Shown: positions 34,176 to 58,426 of the stretch, piece after piece
Position numbering within the stretch: position 1 is the stretch's first letter
How the letters are laid out: the number at the start of each line of letters is the position of its first letter
Assembly (NCBI RefSeq): GCF_965363235.1
Contig: NC_134838.1
Coordinates: 3,787,001-3,851,000, forward strand
Source: Mytilus galloprovincialis
Lineage: Eukaryota > Mollusca > Bivalvia > Mytilida > Mytilidae
Direction: 5' to 3'
Length of the DNA stretch: 64,000 bases
The notes under the pieces: generated by a model
The model's input: the letters and a program-made list of their open reading frames with translations, nothing else
What the model was told of the DNA's origin: nothing
Database searches by the model: none
Position numbers and translations under genes: made by a program

Positions 34176-35499
34176 GTTGTTTTTGTTGCCAAAGTTTGAA
34201 TATCCGCCAACGAGACCACAAGTGATTTGTGCAGAGTTGTTTATCAATATCTTTCCTCTATACAGCTTTTACATTTTTATCGTAAGTATTTATATTAATT
34301 GTTGTGATTACGTTATCGTATTTTAGAAATGTGAACATATCATGTTGTTATGAAACTGTACAGTACTGAAAAGTTGAAATTTTACACGTGAAAAAGGGGG
34401 ATGTTTAGGACTAGCTGCGGAACCGTAGCTCTTAGGTCCTTATGCTATTTTTTGACTATTTGCGGACTATTCCAAGATATCTTGCAACGTCTCATGAATT
34501 TTTATTATTCTATTTGAAATCATATGATTGAATCAAAAGTGAAAAGAAATTTTAATCGCATAAAAAGGGGGGCTTGTTTACAACTGTCAGAAGCTATATA
34601 TGACTCACCAAGTAGAACCTTTAATTTTACTGTCAAAATTGAGGTAGAGTTTGGACAAGGTAATTAAACAAAGGGTATATGAGGGTGGTAAAAAGTTATT
34701 TGCGTTTATCGCCTTTTTATTTCACGTGTTTTAGCGTTTTATTTCTCTTAATTGGTTTCGACATGCATTATTTTTGTTTCCTCTTGTTTATTTTCCGTGT
34801 TTCGTCTGGGTACTCTTTAATTTCTCGTGCTAGTCCAACATTCAAGATAAAAAAAGTAAACCAGGACTAAATTCGAAGTCCAGTCGGGAGATTGTTTTAA
34901 ATTATGTGTTCCCAGGATATTAATTGCGATCAAGTTATCTTTTCCACCATTCGGATGTAACAAGCGGGGGCGAAAAGGTGACTGCAGGGTCTTCGTGTCC
35001 ATTATCATGACTGTGTGAACTCCTATAACGACTGAGTATTAACTTCTAGTACTTTTTTCCTTAGTAATATTCATGATTTAATTTTTCGTGCTTCCTTTTA
35101 TATCCAAATTTTTATTTTCAGTGCAGTGTTTTTTTTTAATTTTTATTTCACGTGTTTCCGCCTTAAGAACCCCCTTTACCATCCTCGAATATGTCAATTA
35201 GTGAGATATCCATGCCGCAGCACAAGTAATACAGAAAAAGACATAAGTGGATAAACCTTCAATTTGTTCAAATTAAAATGTAGTAGTTAGGATTTTCTTG
35301 CAGATTATACCTAAGTCCTTCTAGTCTATCTAAAAGGAAATGTAGTTGAGACTTCAAAGGACAACTGTTATTTACTTTAGTTTTCATCGCTTCTTATTCT
35401 TTTTATTTATACTTTAAAGTAATATCATTATGAATTTAAAATAGTTAAATGTGTTGAACAGAATACAACTTTACAATGTTATAACTTTTGATTTTGTAG

Positions 35500-35656
35500 A
35501 TGTCATCATGAAGACCTAGATGGAATCACGGAACAGCAATTCAAGTGTCTGAAAAAAAACAATAAACTTTCTAAAACGGGCTCGAAAAAGACAAGGTGTG
35601 AGAAAAAAGAAGTTGAAGTTTCACTATTAATAAATAAAAAGTTTCAGTATGAATAA
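35500..35656 (+). other. Possible terminal exon inside the 3.2-kb element
   Basis: An acceptor (TTTTGATTTTGTAG, ending 35499) precedes an open stretch of 51 codons reading CHHEDLDGITEQQFKCLKKN onward and rich in Lys, ending at a TAA (35654-35656). An AATAAA overlaps the stop at 35652-35657. Together with the NRF1-type site and donor at 34282 it could be a small spliced transcript. I do not recognise the protein; coding status is doubtful. Confidence 0.25.
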
Positions 35657-36657
35657 ATAAATTTATTTTAATTTTATCGTATTGAATATTTCTCTATAAT
35701 CAATGGTTGGACATGAGCAAAATTTGTGTATTAAAGGTTGTGCGCTTTCGAACTCAATAATTCTCTTGGATGATAATTTGTGTTGTTGTAATCATGTTGT
35801 TAAATGTTAAAAAAATCTTGGTGGTTAAATTATGGTTCGTAGGATATCCCTCAACACCCATTTTTGTTATTCAGTTGATTGGTTGTTATCATCATCATTG
35901 TCAAGCCATGCTCTCATCACACGAATGTGGTCACTCAGTTTTATTGTTGAAAATTACTGATATTTTACAAGTAATTGGCAGTCAATGGCATCTACATTGT
36001 ATTAAAAGTTTTGTGCACCCAAACACTTTTTATTGTTGTACCTATTGTTAACAAGACAACCATCAACCAAAGAACATTATTTATATATCTTTGCGTTACC
36101 ATACAGTCTTCAACAATGAACTAAAGAACACACCATGTCAAATATAACCAGACAATGACTTCATTTAAAGATAATCAATTTTGTTTTGAGATTATTTTTC
36201 AAACTTGGGTCTAATGGAGCAGTTATTGGATCAGGTTTCCTGAGGCAGAATGTTGCTATGGCGTTTTGCATATTGAGCGCATAGAGAAGACAATAGCTTG
36301 AACATTGCTACAGTATAAAATTATGGACTGCAAGACAAAGAAAATACAGGATGAATGAAACACATTAGTTTAGGTGGAAACACAGTTGAACACAATCACT
36401 AACCAATTTTGATTCCGTGTTGAATACTAGTATTGTATTCACCCTGAATTCAATCTGAATTCAAATTAAGCTATTGGTTGAAACAATGTTGAAGCAACTA
36501 TTATTCTATATAGATTCAATGTTGAACATCAACGTTGATTCAACATAGGATTTCAACGTTGATACAAATTTGCAAAATCTAATAATAATTCAACATTGAT
36601 TCAACATAGAAAATAAACATTGATTCAATGTTAAATCAACGTTGTGTGCCTGCTGGG

Positions 36658-39480
36658 AGCACTCGGTTAATACCGTGTTACTTCTTCGTTACTTATTCGC
36701 TTTAAATACGTTTATTATACGTTGCATCTTTTAGAAAAGGATTTTCAATTGTATTCATGTCTCTGGTGGTAACAATGGGTTCTTAGAGATGAAATAACCA
36801 TATTAGCGCATGTACCTGTTCCAGCGCTCAGTTAATACCCTGTTACTTATTCGTAACATATTAACTTATAATACGTTTGTTATACGTTGCACCTTTTAGA
36901 AAAGGATTTTCAATTCTGTTCATGTCTCTAGTGGTAACAATTTGTTATTAGAGATGAAATAACCATATTAGCGCATATGTACCCGTTCCAGCGCTCAGAT
37001 AATACCCTGTTACTTATTCGTTCCTTATTCGCTTTTAATATGCAGGATTTACGTTGCACCTTTAAATGAAATAATTTTGAATTGTGTTCATGTCTCTGGT
37101 GGTAACAATGTGTTCTTAGAGATGAAATAACCCTATAAGCGTATATGTATCCGTCCGAGCGATCAGTTAATACCCTGTTACTTATTCGTTATTTATTCGT
37201 TTATTTATACGTTTGTATTGACATAACCCTATTAGCGCGTATTTACTTGTTCCAGCACGAATTATCCGAGTGCTGGAACGGGTACATGCGCTCTAATAGG
37301 ATTATTTTATTTCTAAGAACACATTGTTACCAATAGAGACATGAACACAATTGAAAAACAACTTATTTCAAGGTGCAACGTATAACAAACTTATTTAAAG
37401 CGAATAAGTAACGAATAAGTAACAGGGTATTTACCGATCGCTGGAACAAGTGCATACGCGCTAATAGGGTTATTTCATCTCTAAGAACACATTGTTACCA
37501 ATAGAGACATGAACACAATTGAAAAACGGCTTATTTCAAGGTGAAACGTATAACAAACTTATTTAAAGCGAATAAGGAACGAATAAGTAACAGGGTATTA
37601 CCCGAGCGCTGGAACGGATACATACACGGTAATAGGGTCATTTCATCTCTAAGAACACATTGTTACCACCAGAAACATGAATACAATTGAAAATCCTTTT
37701 CTAAAAGGTGCAACGTGTAACATTAAGTATTATAAGCGAATGCGTAGCGAATAATAAACAGGGTATTTACCGAGCGCTGGAACGGATTCATACTCGCTAT
37801 CAGGGTTATATCATCTGTAAGAGCACATTGTTACCACCAGAGACAAGAACACAATTGAAAATCTTTTTCTAAAAGGTGCAACATATAACAAACGTATTAT
37901 AAGCGAATAAGTAACGAATAAGTAAAAGGGTATCAACCGAGCGCTGGAACGGATACATACACGCTAATAGGGTCATTTCATCTCTAAGAACACATGGTTA
38001 CCACAAGAGACACAAAAATATTTCTTTTTTGAAGAAGTGCAACTCATAACACACGTTTTATAAGCGAGTAAGGAACGAATAAGTAACAGGGTATCAGTGT
38101 AGCGCTGAAACGGGTACATATGCGCTAATAGGATGTTTTCACCTCAGAGAACACATAATTACCGGCAGAGACATGAAAGCAATCGATAATCGATTTATTT
38201 CAAGATGCAACGTATACCACGCGTATTAAAAGCGAATAAGGAACGAATAAATAACAGGGTATCAGTCGAGCGCTGAAACGGGTACATATGTTCGATTAGG
38301 GTTATTTCACCTCTAAGAACCGACAGTTACCACCAGAGACACAAAAATATTTCTTTTTTAAAGTGCAACGCATAACACACGTTTTATAAGCGAATAAGGA
38401 ACGAATAAGTAACAGGGTATCAGTGTAGCGCTGAAAGGGTACATATGCGCTTATATGTTTTTTTCACCTCAGAGAACACATAATTACCGCCAGAGACATG
38501 TAAGCAATCGATAATCGATTTATTTCAAGGTGTAACGCATACCACGCGTATTAAAAGCGAATAAGGAACGAATAAGTAACAGGGTATCAGTCGAGCGCTG
38601 GAACGAGTACAGATGTTCTATTAGGGTTATTTCACCTCTACGAACCGGCAGTAACCACTAGAGACATGAAAATATTTCTTTTTAAAATTGGAACGTATAA
38701 CACACGTTTTATAAGCGAATAAGGAACGAATAAGTAACAGGATAACAGTGTAGCACTGAAACGGGTACATAGGCGCTAATAGGGTTTTTTCCCCTCTTAG
38801 AACACATAGGTACCACCAGAGACAAGAAAACCATTGAAAATCATTTTCTAAAAGGTGCAACGTACAACAAACGTATGAGACGCGAATAAGAAACGAATAA
38901 GTAACAGGGTAACAGTCGAGCGCTAAAACAGGTACATACGCGCTTATAGGGTTAAATCACCCCTTAGAACCCAAATTTACCACCAGTGACAAGAACACAA
39001 TTGAAAATCATTTTCTAAAAGGTGCAACGTATAATACGCGTGTTATAAACAAGGCATTAGTCCAACTCCGAAACGATGTACACCCCGCTAACATGTTTTA
39101 TAGCTGACCATGCGTTATGGGCTTTGCTTATTGTTGAAGGCCGTATCGTGACCTATAGTTGTTAATTTCTGTGTCATTTTGGTCTATTGTGGGGAGTTGT
39201 CTCATTGGCGATCATACCACATCTTCATTTTTATAAAAGCGCTAAAAGGTGATTTCACCTTTTCGAACCAAGAACCAGATCTCCAAACATACGAATATAA
39301 AACATTTAAAAGTTAGAACGTATAAAAATGAAATAAGAAACGAATAAGTATCGAACATAAAGCAACAGGATCGGTTGAGCACAAACACATATAAATAGGT
39401 CATAAAAAGGTCATTTTACCTCAACAAATTTAGAACTATAACCAGAGATAAGAATATAAACAATTAAAAAGGGGGAAGGA
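36658..39480. repeat. Palindrome centre and right arm tandem units
   Basis: Forward units run to 37258. After the 11-bp spacer, inverted units with GCGAATAAG.AACGAATAAGTAACAGGG occur about every 160-180 bp to 39060. They are followed by the mirror copy of the dispersed repeat (39100-39235) and a segment mirroring 24180-24400. The right arm lacks the two insertions of the left arm. Confidence 0.85.
39100..39235 (-). repeat. GATGTGGTATGA-family copy in the right arm
   Basis: Mirror of 24405-24545: minus strand GATGTGGTATGATCGCC, with CACGATACGGCCTTCAACAA. Confidence 0.8.
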
Positions 39481-39728
39481 TATCAAAAATCGAATAAGTA
39501 ACGAATAAGGAATAAGGAATAAGTAACGAATAGGAAACGAATAGGGAATAAGTAACGAATAGGTAACGAATAGGGAATAGGGAATAAGTAACGAACAGGT
39601 AACGAATAAGGAATAGGGAATAAGTAACGAATAGGGAATAGGGAATAAGTAACGAATAGGTAACGAATAGGGAATAGGGAAGAAGTAACGAATAGGTAAA
39701 GAATAGGGAATAGGGAATAAGTAACCAA
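39481..39728 (-). repeat. Right-end minisatellite (GTAACGAATAGGGAA)
   Basis: Reverse complement of the left-end array: GGGAATAAGTAACGAATAGG words in irregular order. It is open in frame but not a gene. Confidence 0.9.
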
Positions 39729-39740
39729 GTTGACGTCCAT

Positions 39741-40900
39741 TTGAGTATCTAAGTCTTCAAATCTTGCATTAATGTTTTTGTATTGTATATTTTGACTTGT
39801 AGTTATAATTAAACTATAATTCGTTTGCCCTACTTTGGGCACTGTGATTAGCCAATAAAATTATTTGTATATCTTTATGTATAAATTATATTTATAACCA
39901 GTAAATGAAGTCTCGTCCAGAACTGTAGTACGTCGAGAAATGGAGAAAAAAAAAGACTTCGATTAGAAGTGAATAGAATCGATCGTCGCGTGATTTTGGA
40001 ATCTTATGCTATTTGACGTCCAATCAAAAATTGTCGATTCAAGGAACAGACGTCGATTAGAGACAGGACTTCGATCTGAGTCTCACAAATTTGCTTTGCT
40101 TTTTTTTATCAATCTTAACAGAAATAACTTTATAAATTGTTATGTGCGCCATATATATATATACTCATTGGGTGTACCTGTATTGTACGTGTAGAATCCT
40201 GTTTAGGCTTTTATGTATACACAATTAAAGGTTATATGATGGCTGGTGTGCTCAAAAAGTTCCTGGTTTGAAATTAGTACTTAGATATAAAAAGAAGATG
40301 TGGTATGATTGACAATGAGACAACTCCCCAAAGAGACAGAAATGACACGTAGAGTTCTTTCTCTTTTTTTTCTTTTGCACATTTTTACCCTCTAGTCAAA
40401 CTGCATTATTATCTACCGTCGCAGTACTCACATTGTAACGAGTACCTAAATTTCATCTATTTTGAAAAATTTATATTTGAGACTAATCAATTTACATGTT
40501 TGTTTTTAATTTGCCATTATGCACGTTTTTAATATAGCTTACTATATATAAATATGCACACAATTGTCACATAATATATCAACAGTGAAAAAGTAAAATC
40601 TACCGAAACGTCGCATGCGACGACCACAAAAAGTAAACTTTTAAAGCTGAAATCAAAGCTTTTTCATTCATTCATTCAATTTACCAAATTTTAACCAGTC
40701 AATTAGTTCTTCATGTAAGTATGTTAAAAATAAACTATATATTATATATATGTGATAGTTATAGCATTTTGGAATAGACTGAAGTTTCAAACAAATAACT
40801 CAGAAAAAGGGAAGCTTGTTACTTATTTTTCTATAAAAAAAAAATGTTTTAAAAAAAAATTTGAAAATATTTAGAACTACGGGATTTAAAGAAAATACAA
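39741..40900. other. Intergenic stretch
   Basis: Contains a short GATGTGGTATGA-family piece at 40284-40355. No gene recognised. Confidence 0.5.
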
Positions 40901-40929
40901 TCAACTTGTTTATTAAGAATAAGCGCTCA

Positions 40930-41050
40930 CTCTTTAAAAATTGAGACGGACAGATATTAAAAAAAAAACATATAGAGAAGATCTGAGTGTCTTTGTTTAA
41001 ATTGCTCACTTGGTAAAGTTGAAGATGAGCTTCATTTTTTGTTAGAATGA
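40930..41050 (+). pseudogene. LINE ORF2 zinc-knuckle fragment
   Basis: The plus strand gives CLCLNCSLGKVEDELHFLLE, the C-terminal knuckle region of LINE RTs, close in wording to the intact element at about 14670-14725. It ends at a TGA; upstream is disrupted. Confidence 0.6.
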
Positions 41051-41084
41051 TCCCTTGATGATATTCAAAGGGAAGATTTTTGTT

Positions 41085-41285
41085 CATTACATTTCTAACA
41101 TTTGCGAGTATGGTCTTGAGACACGATGATAGTCCGTCGGATAAGGACGATAGATTTACCCGTGTTAAGAGACAGCCATATCCCTTGCACGTAAAAGACA
41201 CCCATGTAGATTTCGAAAAAGATCAGACTAACGCCGCTTCAAAGCAGCACTCGCACCCTCAAAGTGGAAAGGGATTAATATAACT
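41085..41285 (+). mobile_element. SINE, 5'-truncated copy
   Basis: Matches the 3' two thirds of the minus-strand SINE at 51683-52054: TTTGCGAGTATGGTCTTGAG, a GATAGTC.GTC.GA block, CTTGCACGTAAAAGACACCC, and the tail CAAAGTGGAAAGGGATTAAT. The tRNA-like head is missing. Confidence 0.7.
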
Positions 41286-41404
41286 GGTTTTCCAATCCAC
41301 TATAAGCAAATCTGTTTAATCTAACAGATGTTATTATTTAAAAACTTAAATAAATCTTTACCTAAATGCATCTCATATGGAAAAAATAGGCTGTTATATT
41401 GGTA

Positions 41405-41462
41405 AAATTGAGAATGGAAATGGGGAATGTGCCAAAGAGACAACAACCCGACCACAGAAACA
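41405..41462 (+). repeat. GGGAATGTGCCAAAGAG dispersed repeat fragment
   Basis: GAGAATGGAAATGGGGAATG and GCCAAAGAGACAACAACCCG are identical in wording to 7363-7410. Confidence 0.7.
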
Positions 41463-42031
41463 GTGACTGTTTAGGATGAAGGAGATCAGGTGTCAGTGCA
41501 TTTTGACACTAAGGACGGTTAAAAAAATGATTTGAGAACTCAGTGATGCAATTTCATTCTGTTATTCATATTATTGTTTTGGCCCTCGGATTCTGACCAA
41601 TGCTAATATACTTTTTTTTTTTATTATTTACATCTGAGACTACTATGTGCTATAGTAATTTCAGTGTACATATACACTGCGTTTTTTTTATTATTGTGAT
41701 TTTCAATTATGTCAATTGTATCTGTTTTATGCCCTTTATAGGCCCTGTAAGATTCTATCATGAATTCGAGAAATAAAAAAAATATTCTTTTCTATTGTTT
41801 TGCCTTTTTTCTCCATTCTTTTTTATTTTTTTTATTAGTATTTTGTCCATTTTTCTCTATTCTATAAATCCTTTCCAGACCCTCATGAAAAATCCAAAGA
41901 TTTCTGTCATCTCGGTACTTTTGATCGGGTTTGAAAGAATTATTTTTTCATCATTTAACTCGCTAAGTTCGGACTTTCCTTGTTTTATCATTGAGTTTCG
42001 AGGAAAATCAGACTTATTTATAGGTTGCTAA

Positions 42032-42039
42032 TGACGTCA
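42032..42039. promoter_or_regulatory. CRE palindrome TGACGTCA just upstream of NAMPT
   Basis: A perfect cAMP-response/ATF site 25 bp before the start codon, with a TTATTTATAG AT-rich element at 42013-42022. Given the short distance it is either in the 5' UTR or near the transcription start. Function is inferred from the motif only. Confidence 0.4.
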
Positions 42040-42064
42040 CGGGAACCTGTTGATAGCGTACAAA

Positions 42065-54916
<12,852 letters not shown>

Positions 54917-57900
54917 TAGAAACCTAGTCACCAAGATTACTTTATATATATAATGCAATTCCTTCACATCAACCATAGGAGATTTCTTCTACTGCCACAC
55001 AAATCATTTACAATCTCACCTGTTAACATTTGTCATATGTTTGGAAGTCCAAAGTCCAAAAGTTGAGTCTCTGGTGTGTTTCAATATTTTGTGTATGGGA
55101 ACATTACTTGGATAAGGGTACATTCCTCTTGTGAATATTATGTATAAGGTTACATAACTCTTTTGAATATAATGAATAAAGGAACATAACTCTTGATAGT
55201 ATTAGTAACTGCTGAATCTCTTTTATACTAATCTCACTATTGACTTTACTGGCTGTAAAGACTGTCTCTCCTGCAATGAAAGTGGCAGAAGAAAGTCTCC
55301 ATTGTGCTGTTCAGTTGTGAAACAGAAAAACAACAGTTTTAGGTGGTTATATTGTAATCAATTGTAAACCAAGAAATACATAACATAAATATTTTGTTAG
55401 TAAGTATGAAAAAAAGAAAACAAAAATATAAAGCTCCAAGGCAAATTCAAAAAGGGGAAGTCCTTAAAAAGTGACTGAAACGAAAGCCATCAATCAACAA
55501 AACAAGTGAAATTTACCTGCCATTTTACAGACATTTTCTAAGAAGTGATGGGTAAAACCCACTTGTATGACAATTGTTTATAGTTATGTTATATTGGCAA
55601 AATTGGATGGGCAACCCAAAACCATGTGACAATAATTTAGATCCAGCAGCCAAAACTATAAAAATATCATTTTTCTTGAATTAACGCAAAGAAAAAGTTT
55701 CGCTATTATGCTCCCAAACAAAATTCATTAATCTAATCTTCAGTAAATTTGTTGCTAATATGTTTAATGATATAAAGCACAATAATGTAAGTAATTTTAA
55801 TTGACTTTATGCTAATCAAAGAAAGACAATCTTCTGAAATTTGAAGTTCTAATCTCCAACAAAATCTTTTTAAAAAAAATATTCCCTTATGATTGGACTT
55901 CTTCACATAGATGAGCAGATAAAAATATTATTTAATAAAGTTTATTCAATTAATAAAGCTTTAGAAAATAAATACCAGAAATAATGTTCAGTGTATTCAT
56001 TTTATTAAGTTTTGGTTATTGGATACTAAAAATGATAAAAATTGTATTTAATATCAACAGGGTTACCCTGTGCTAAAATTTTCATTAGAATATACAAATT
56101 TCATTTTTTCTAAAGTCTTGGGTTTTTTTTTTAATTTCTAAACATTTTCTATAAACTTTATTATTTTGTATCTGATGTTGATTTCAAAATCTAAACCAAA
56201 CTCAAATTGACTATTGCGTGAGACATTGGAATTGTAAATTTTATACAATTGGAGAATAAGTGAATGGGTCAGGGAAGTATACATGCTTAGCTTGTCATTA
56301 AACCTCCATATGTTGTGACAGTGAATCATTGATGAACCTTTCTTTCTATTTATTATGATAATTATGCAATGTGGTGTTTTATAATAACCATTTATTTTAA
56401 AAACATTAAACATGGAAAATTATTGTTACTTAAAAAAAAATTGGGCTTGTAGAACCTATTTTTAGATATGTCATGAAGTTTGGTCATTCCATTGTACATG
56501 TTGCACAGTTTCAGTCATGTCTAACTATTTATTTACCATAAGCATTCCTGAAAATCATCTTAGATAAGTAAGAGTTACATGATTTATTTTTGTTTTCTTC
56601 TACAACACACTTCTGTTCACAAAAATTTTACAGCCTAACCTATAATGTATTGCAAGTGACATTGTCATAAGATTTATTTGAAAACGACCACAGTTTTACA
56701 ATACTGACAAGCTAATGTCAATAAAATTACGTTTATGATATTTTTTATTTAACTTTATGTAGTTATTTGTTAATTTTACAATTAAATTTATAATTTTGTA
56801 TTGAGCACCTTTTTGTTTTTTCTGAACATTTTTACTGAATTTTTATAGAATATATGTATAGTTGTAACATTTTTGAAAGAAATATATATGTTTATATGAT
56901 TTAGTGCTAATATTGTTATACGTTCACAGATCTATAAACAGGGATACTAGAAGCAATTTAATTTTATGAATTCAGGGGAAAAGTCTTCAAATTTTGTTTA
57001 GTCAAACCTCTATGAGTAAACTTTGGTGAGTCCTAACTAAAAGTAGACACACCAACACTTATCTTGGTAAGTTAGAAGGATCACTGATGTACATGTCCTG
57101 AATGAAAATTTTGACCATTTCTACATTTATGTCTTCAGACATTAGATGAAGAGCCATTTTTATTTTGCATCTGTATTTGTTATAGAAATTACTTTCCTTC
57201 ACAAAGATGTCTTAGTGATAAAAATGTCTTGACTTTAGATGCCATGAAAATTCTCCTAAACTAACAAATAAAAGTTGACTTTCAAGATCATTCTATGGCT
57301 ACTTTTAAAATGTAAGATCCCCTTTAATAGTTCAAGGATTTTCATAATATGTTAAAAGGTCAAAATGTAAAGGACTCCTTTCTACTTTAATAATTTCTAT
57401 GACACATCTAGGAATAAACTACATTTTATTTTGTCAAAATGAGATGAGAGAATCAAATATTTGCACATTATGTAAGTTTTGTTTATTGGTTATTCAAACA
57501 TCATATTAAAATACACATGTCAAAATTCAAAACCAATCTTGCCACTCGTTGAATTAATTGTATGATATAGCTTTCTGCTCACGTTCAGAGCATGTTCAAT
57601 TAACAGTATAATGAAGCCTTCTGCACTGACCTGAAGCAGCTATATATTTTTCATATGTTAATAATTTTTACAATTCGGTATGTTAGAATTTTGGTAATGA
57701 GAGTTCAATGATGAATATTCATTAGATATATCATATTGTCAGTTTATAGATTCTCATTTTATGTAATAACTCATTCAGTGTCGAATATTGATTTATACTG
57801 TCTCATCTCTTTACCTTACAGCAATGTATAAGTCCTGTTTGATCTTTACAAATCCTTTCTGATATATTTTATGCAAAGTTAATGTAAGTGATTAATTGTT

Positions 57901-57944
57901 ACCGATGAACCAATTTATAGCAATAAAAGTTGTAATATAACATT
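54917..57944 (+). other. NAMPT: NAMPT 3' UTR and downstream flank
   Basis: No further coding. Candidate poly-A signals AATAAA occur at several places (for example about 55950, 56719 and 57922), so the true 3' end is not determined. A 91-codon minus frame at 56138-56413 is AT-rich noise. Confidence 0.5.
57922..57927 (+). terminator. Candidate distal poly-A signal (AATAAA)
   Basis: AATAAA followed within ~25 bp by a TGTGTCCGTGT GU-rich stretch where the satellite begins. Alternative signals exist upstream. Confidence 0.35.
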
Positions 57945-58426
57945 GTGTCCGTGTATATTTGACTGTAATATGGTATTGGTTTGTTGTGTCATTGTAGATT
58001 TTACTGTAATATGGTATGGGTTTGTTGTGTCTGTAGATTTTACTGTAATATGGTGTGGAGTTGTTGTGTCAGTGTAGATTTTACTGTAATATGGTATGGG
58101 TTTGTTGTGTCAGTGTAGATTTTACTGTAATATGGTATGGGTTTGTTGTGTCTGTAGATTTTACTGTAATATGGTATGGTTTTGTGGTGTCAGTGTAGAT
58201 TTTACTGTAATATGGTTATGGGTTTGTTGTGTCAGTGTAGATTTTACTGTAATATGGTATGGGTTTGTTGTGTTAGTGTAGATTTTACTGTAAAATGGTA
58301 TGGGTTTGTTGTGTCTGTAGATTTTACTGTAATATGGTGTGGTTTTGTTGTGTCAGTGTAGATTTTACTGTTATATGGTATGGGTTTGTTGTGTCTGTAG
58401 ATTTTACTGTAATATGGTGTGGTTTT
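57945..58426 (+). repeat. ~42-bp satellite, left part
   Basis: Units of TGTGTCAGTGTAGATTTTAC followed by TGTAATATGGTATGGGTTTG, about 39-42 bp; shorter units lack AG in CAGTGTAG (TCTGTAG). Long open frames arise because the period is often a multiple of three; they are not genes. Confidence 0.92.

Larger units (their letters stand above)
33440..36657. mobile_element. 3.2-kb TIR element with CAACGTTGA subterminal repeats
   Basis: The ends are CCCTGCAGGCACAC (33440) and GTGTGCCTGCTGGG (36657), inverted repeats with two differences. Inside each end lie many TTGAATCAACGTTGA-type words in both directions. The array word TTCCAG|C(G/A)CTCGG is split with a 2-3 bp duplication (AG or AGC at 33438-33440 and 36658-36660). 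I cannot place the superfamily. No transposase seen; the middle carries a promoter-like site and a possible exon (separate entries). Confidence 0.72.
23802..39740. mobile_element. Giant interrupted inverted repeat (foldback-like element)
   Basis: Both ends begin with ATGGACGTCAA(G/C)TTGG pointing inward, followed by a TTCCCTATTCGTTAC-type minisatellite and then ~165-180 bp tandem units (ACCCTGTTACTTATTCGTTC..TTATTCGC, ACGTTGCACCTT, GTCTCTGGTGGTAA, ACCCTATTAGCGC). Units run forward at 24180-25472, 32890-33439 and 36658-37258, and inverted at 37270-39480. The centre is at 37259-37269, an 11-bp spacer between GTTCCAGCAC and GTGCTGGAAC. Without the two later insertions the arms are about 2.4-2.8 kb each. 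Long inverted arms made of tandem repeats are the hallmark of foldback-type elements. No transposase was found; no clear target duplication was seen. Confidence 0.8.

Noticed and set aside
35770-36051. 93-codon open frame in the 3.2-kb element
   Set aside because: No recognisable domain and composition (poly hydrophobic, HHH/CC runs) typical of AT-rich noise; not supported by splice sites.
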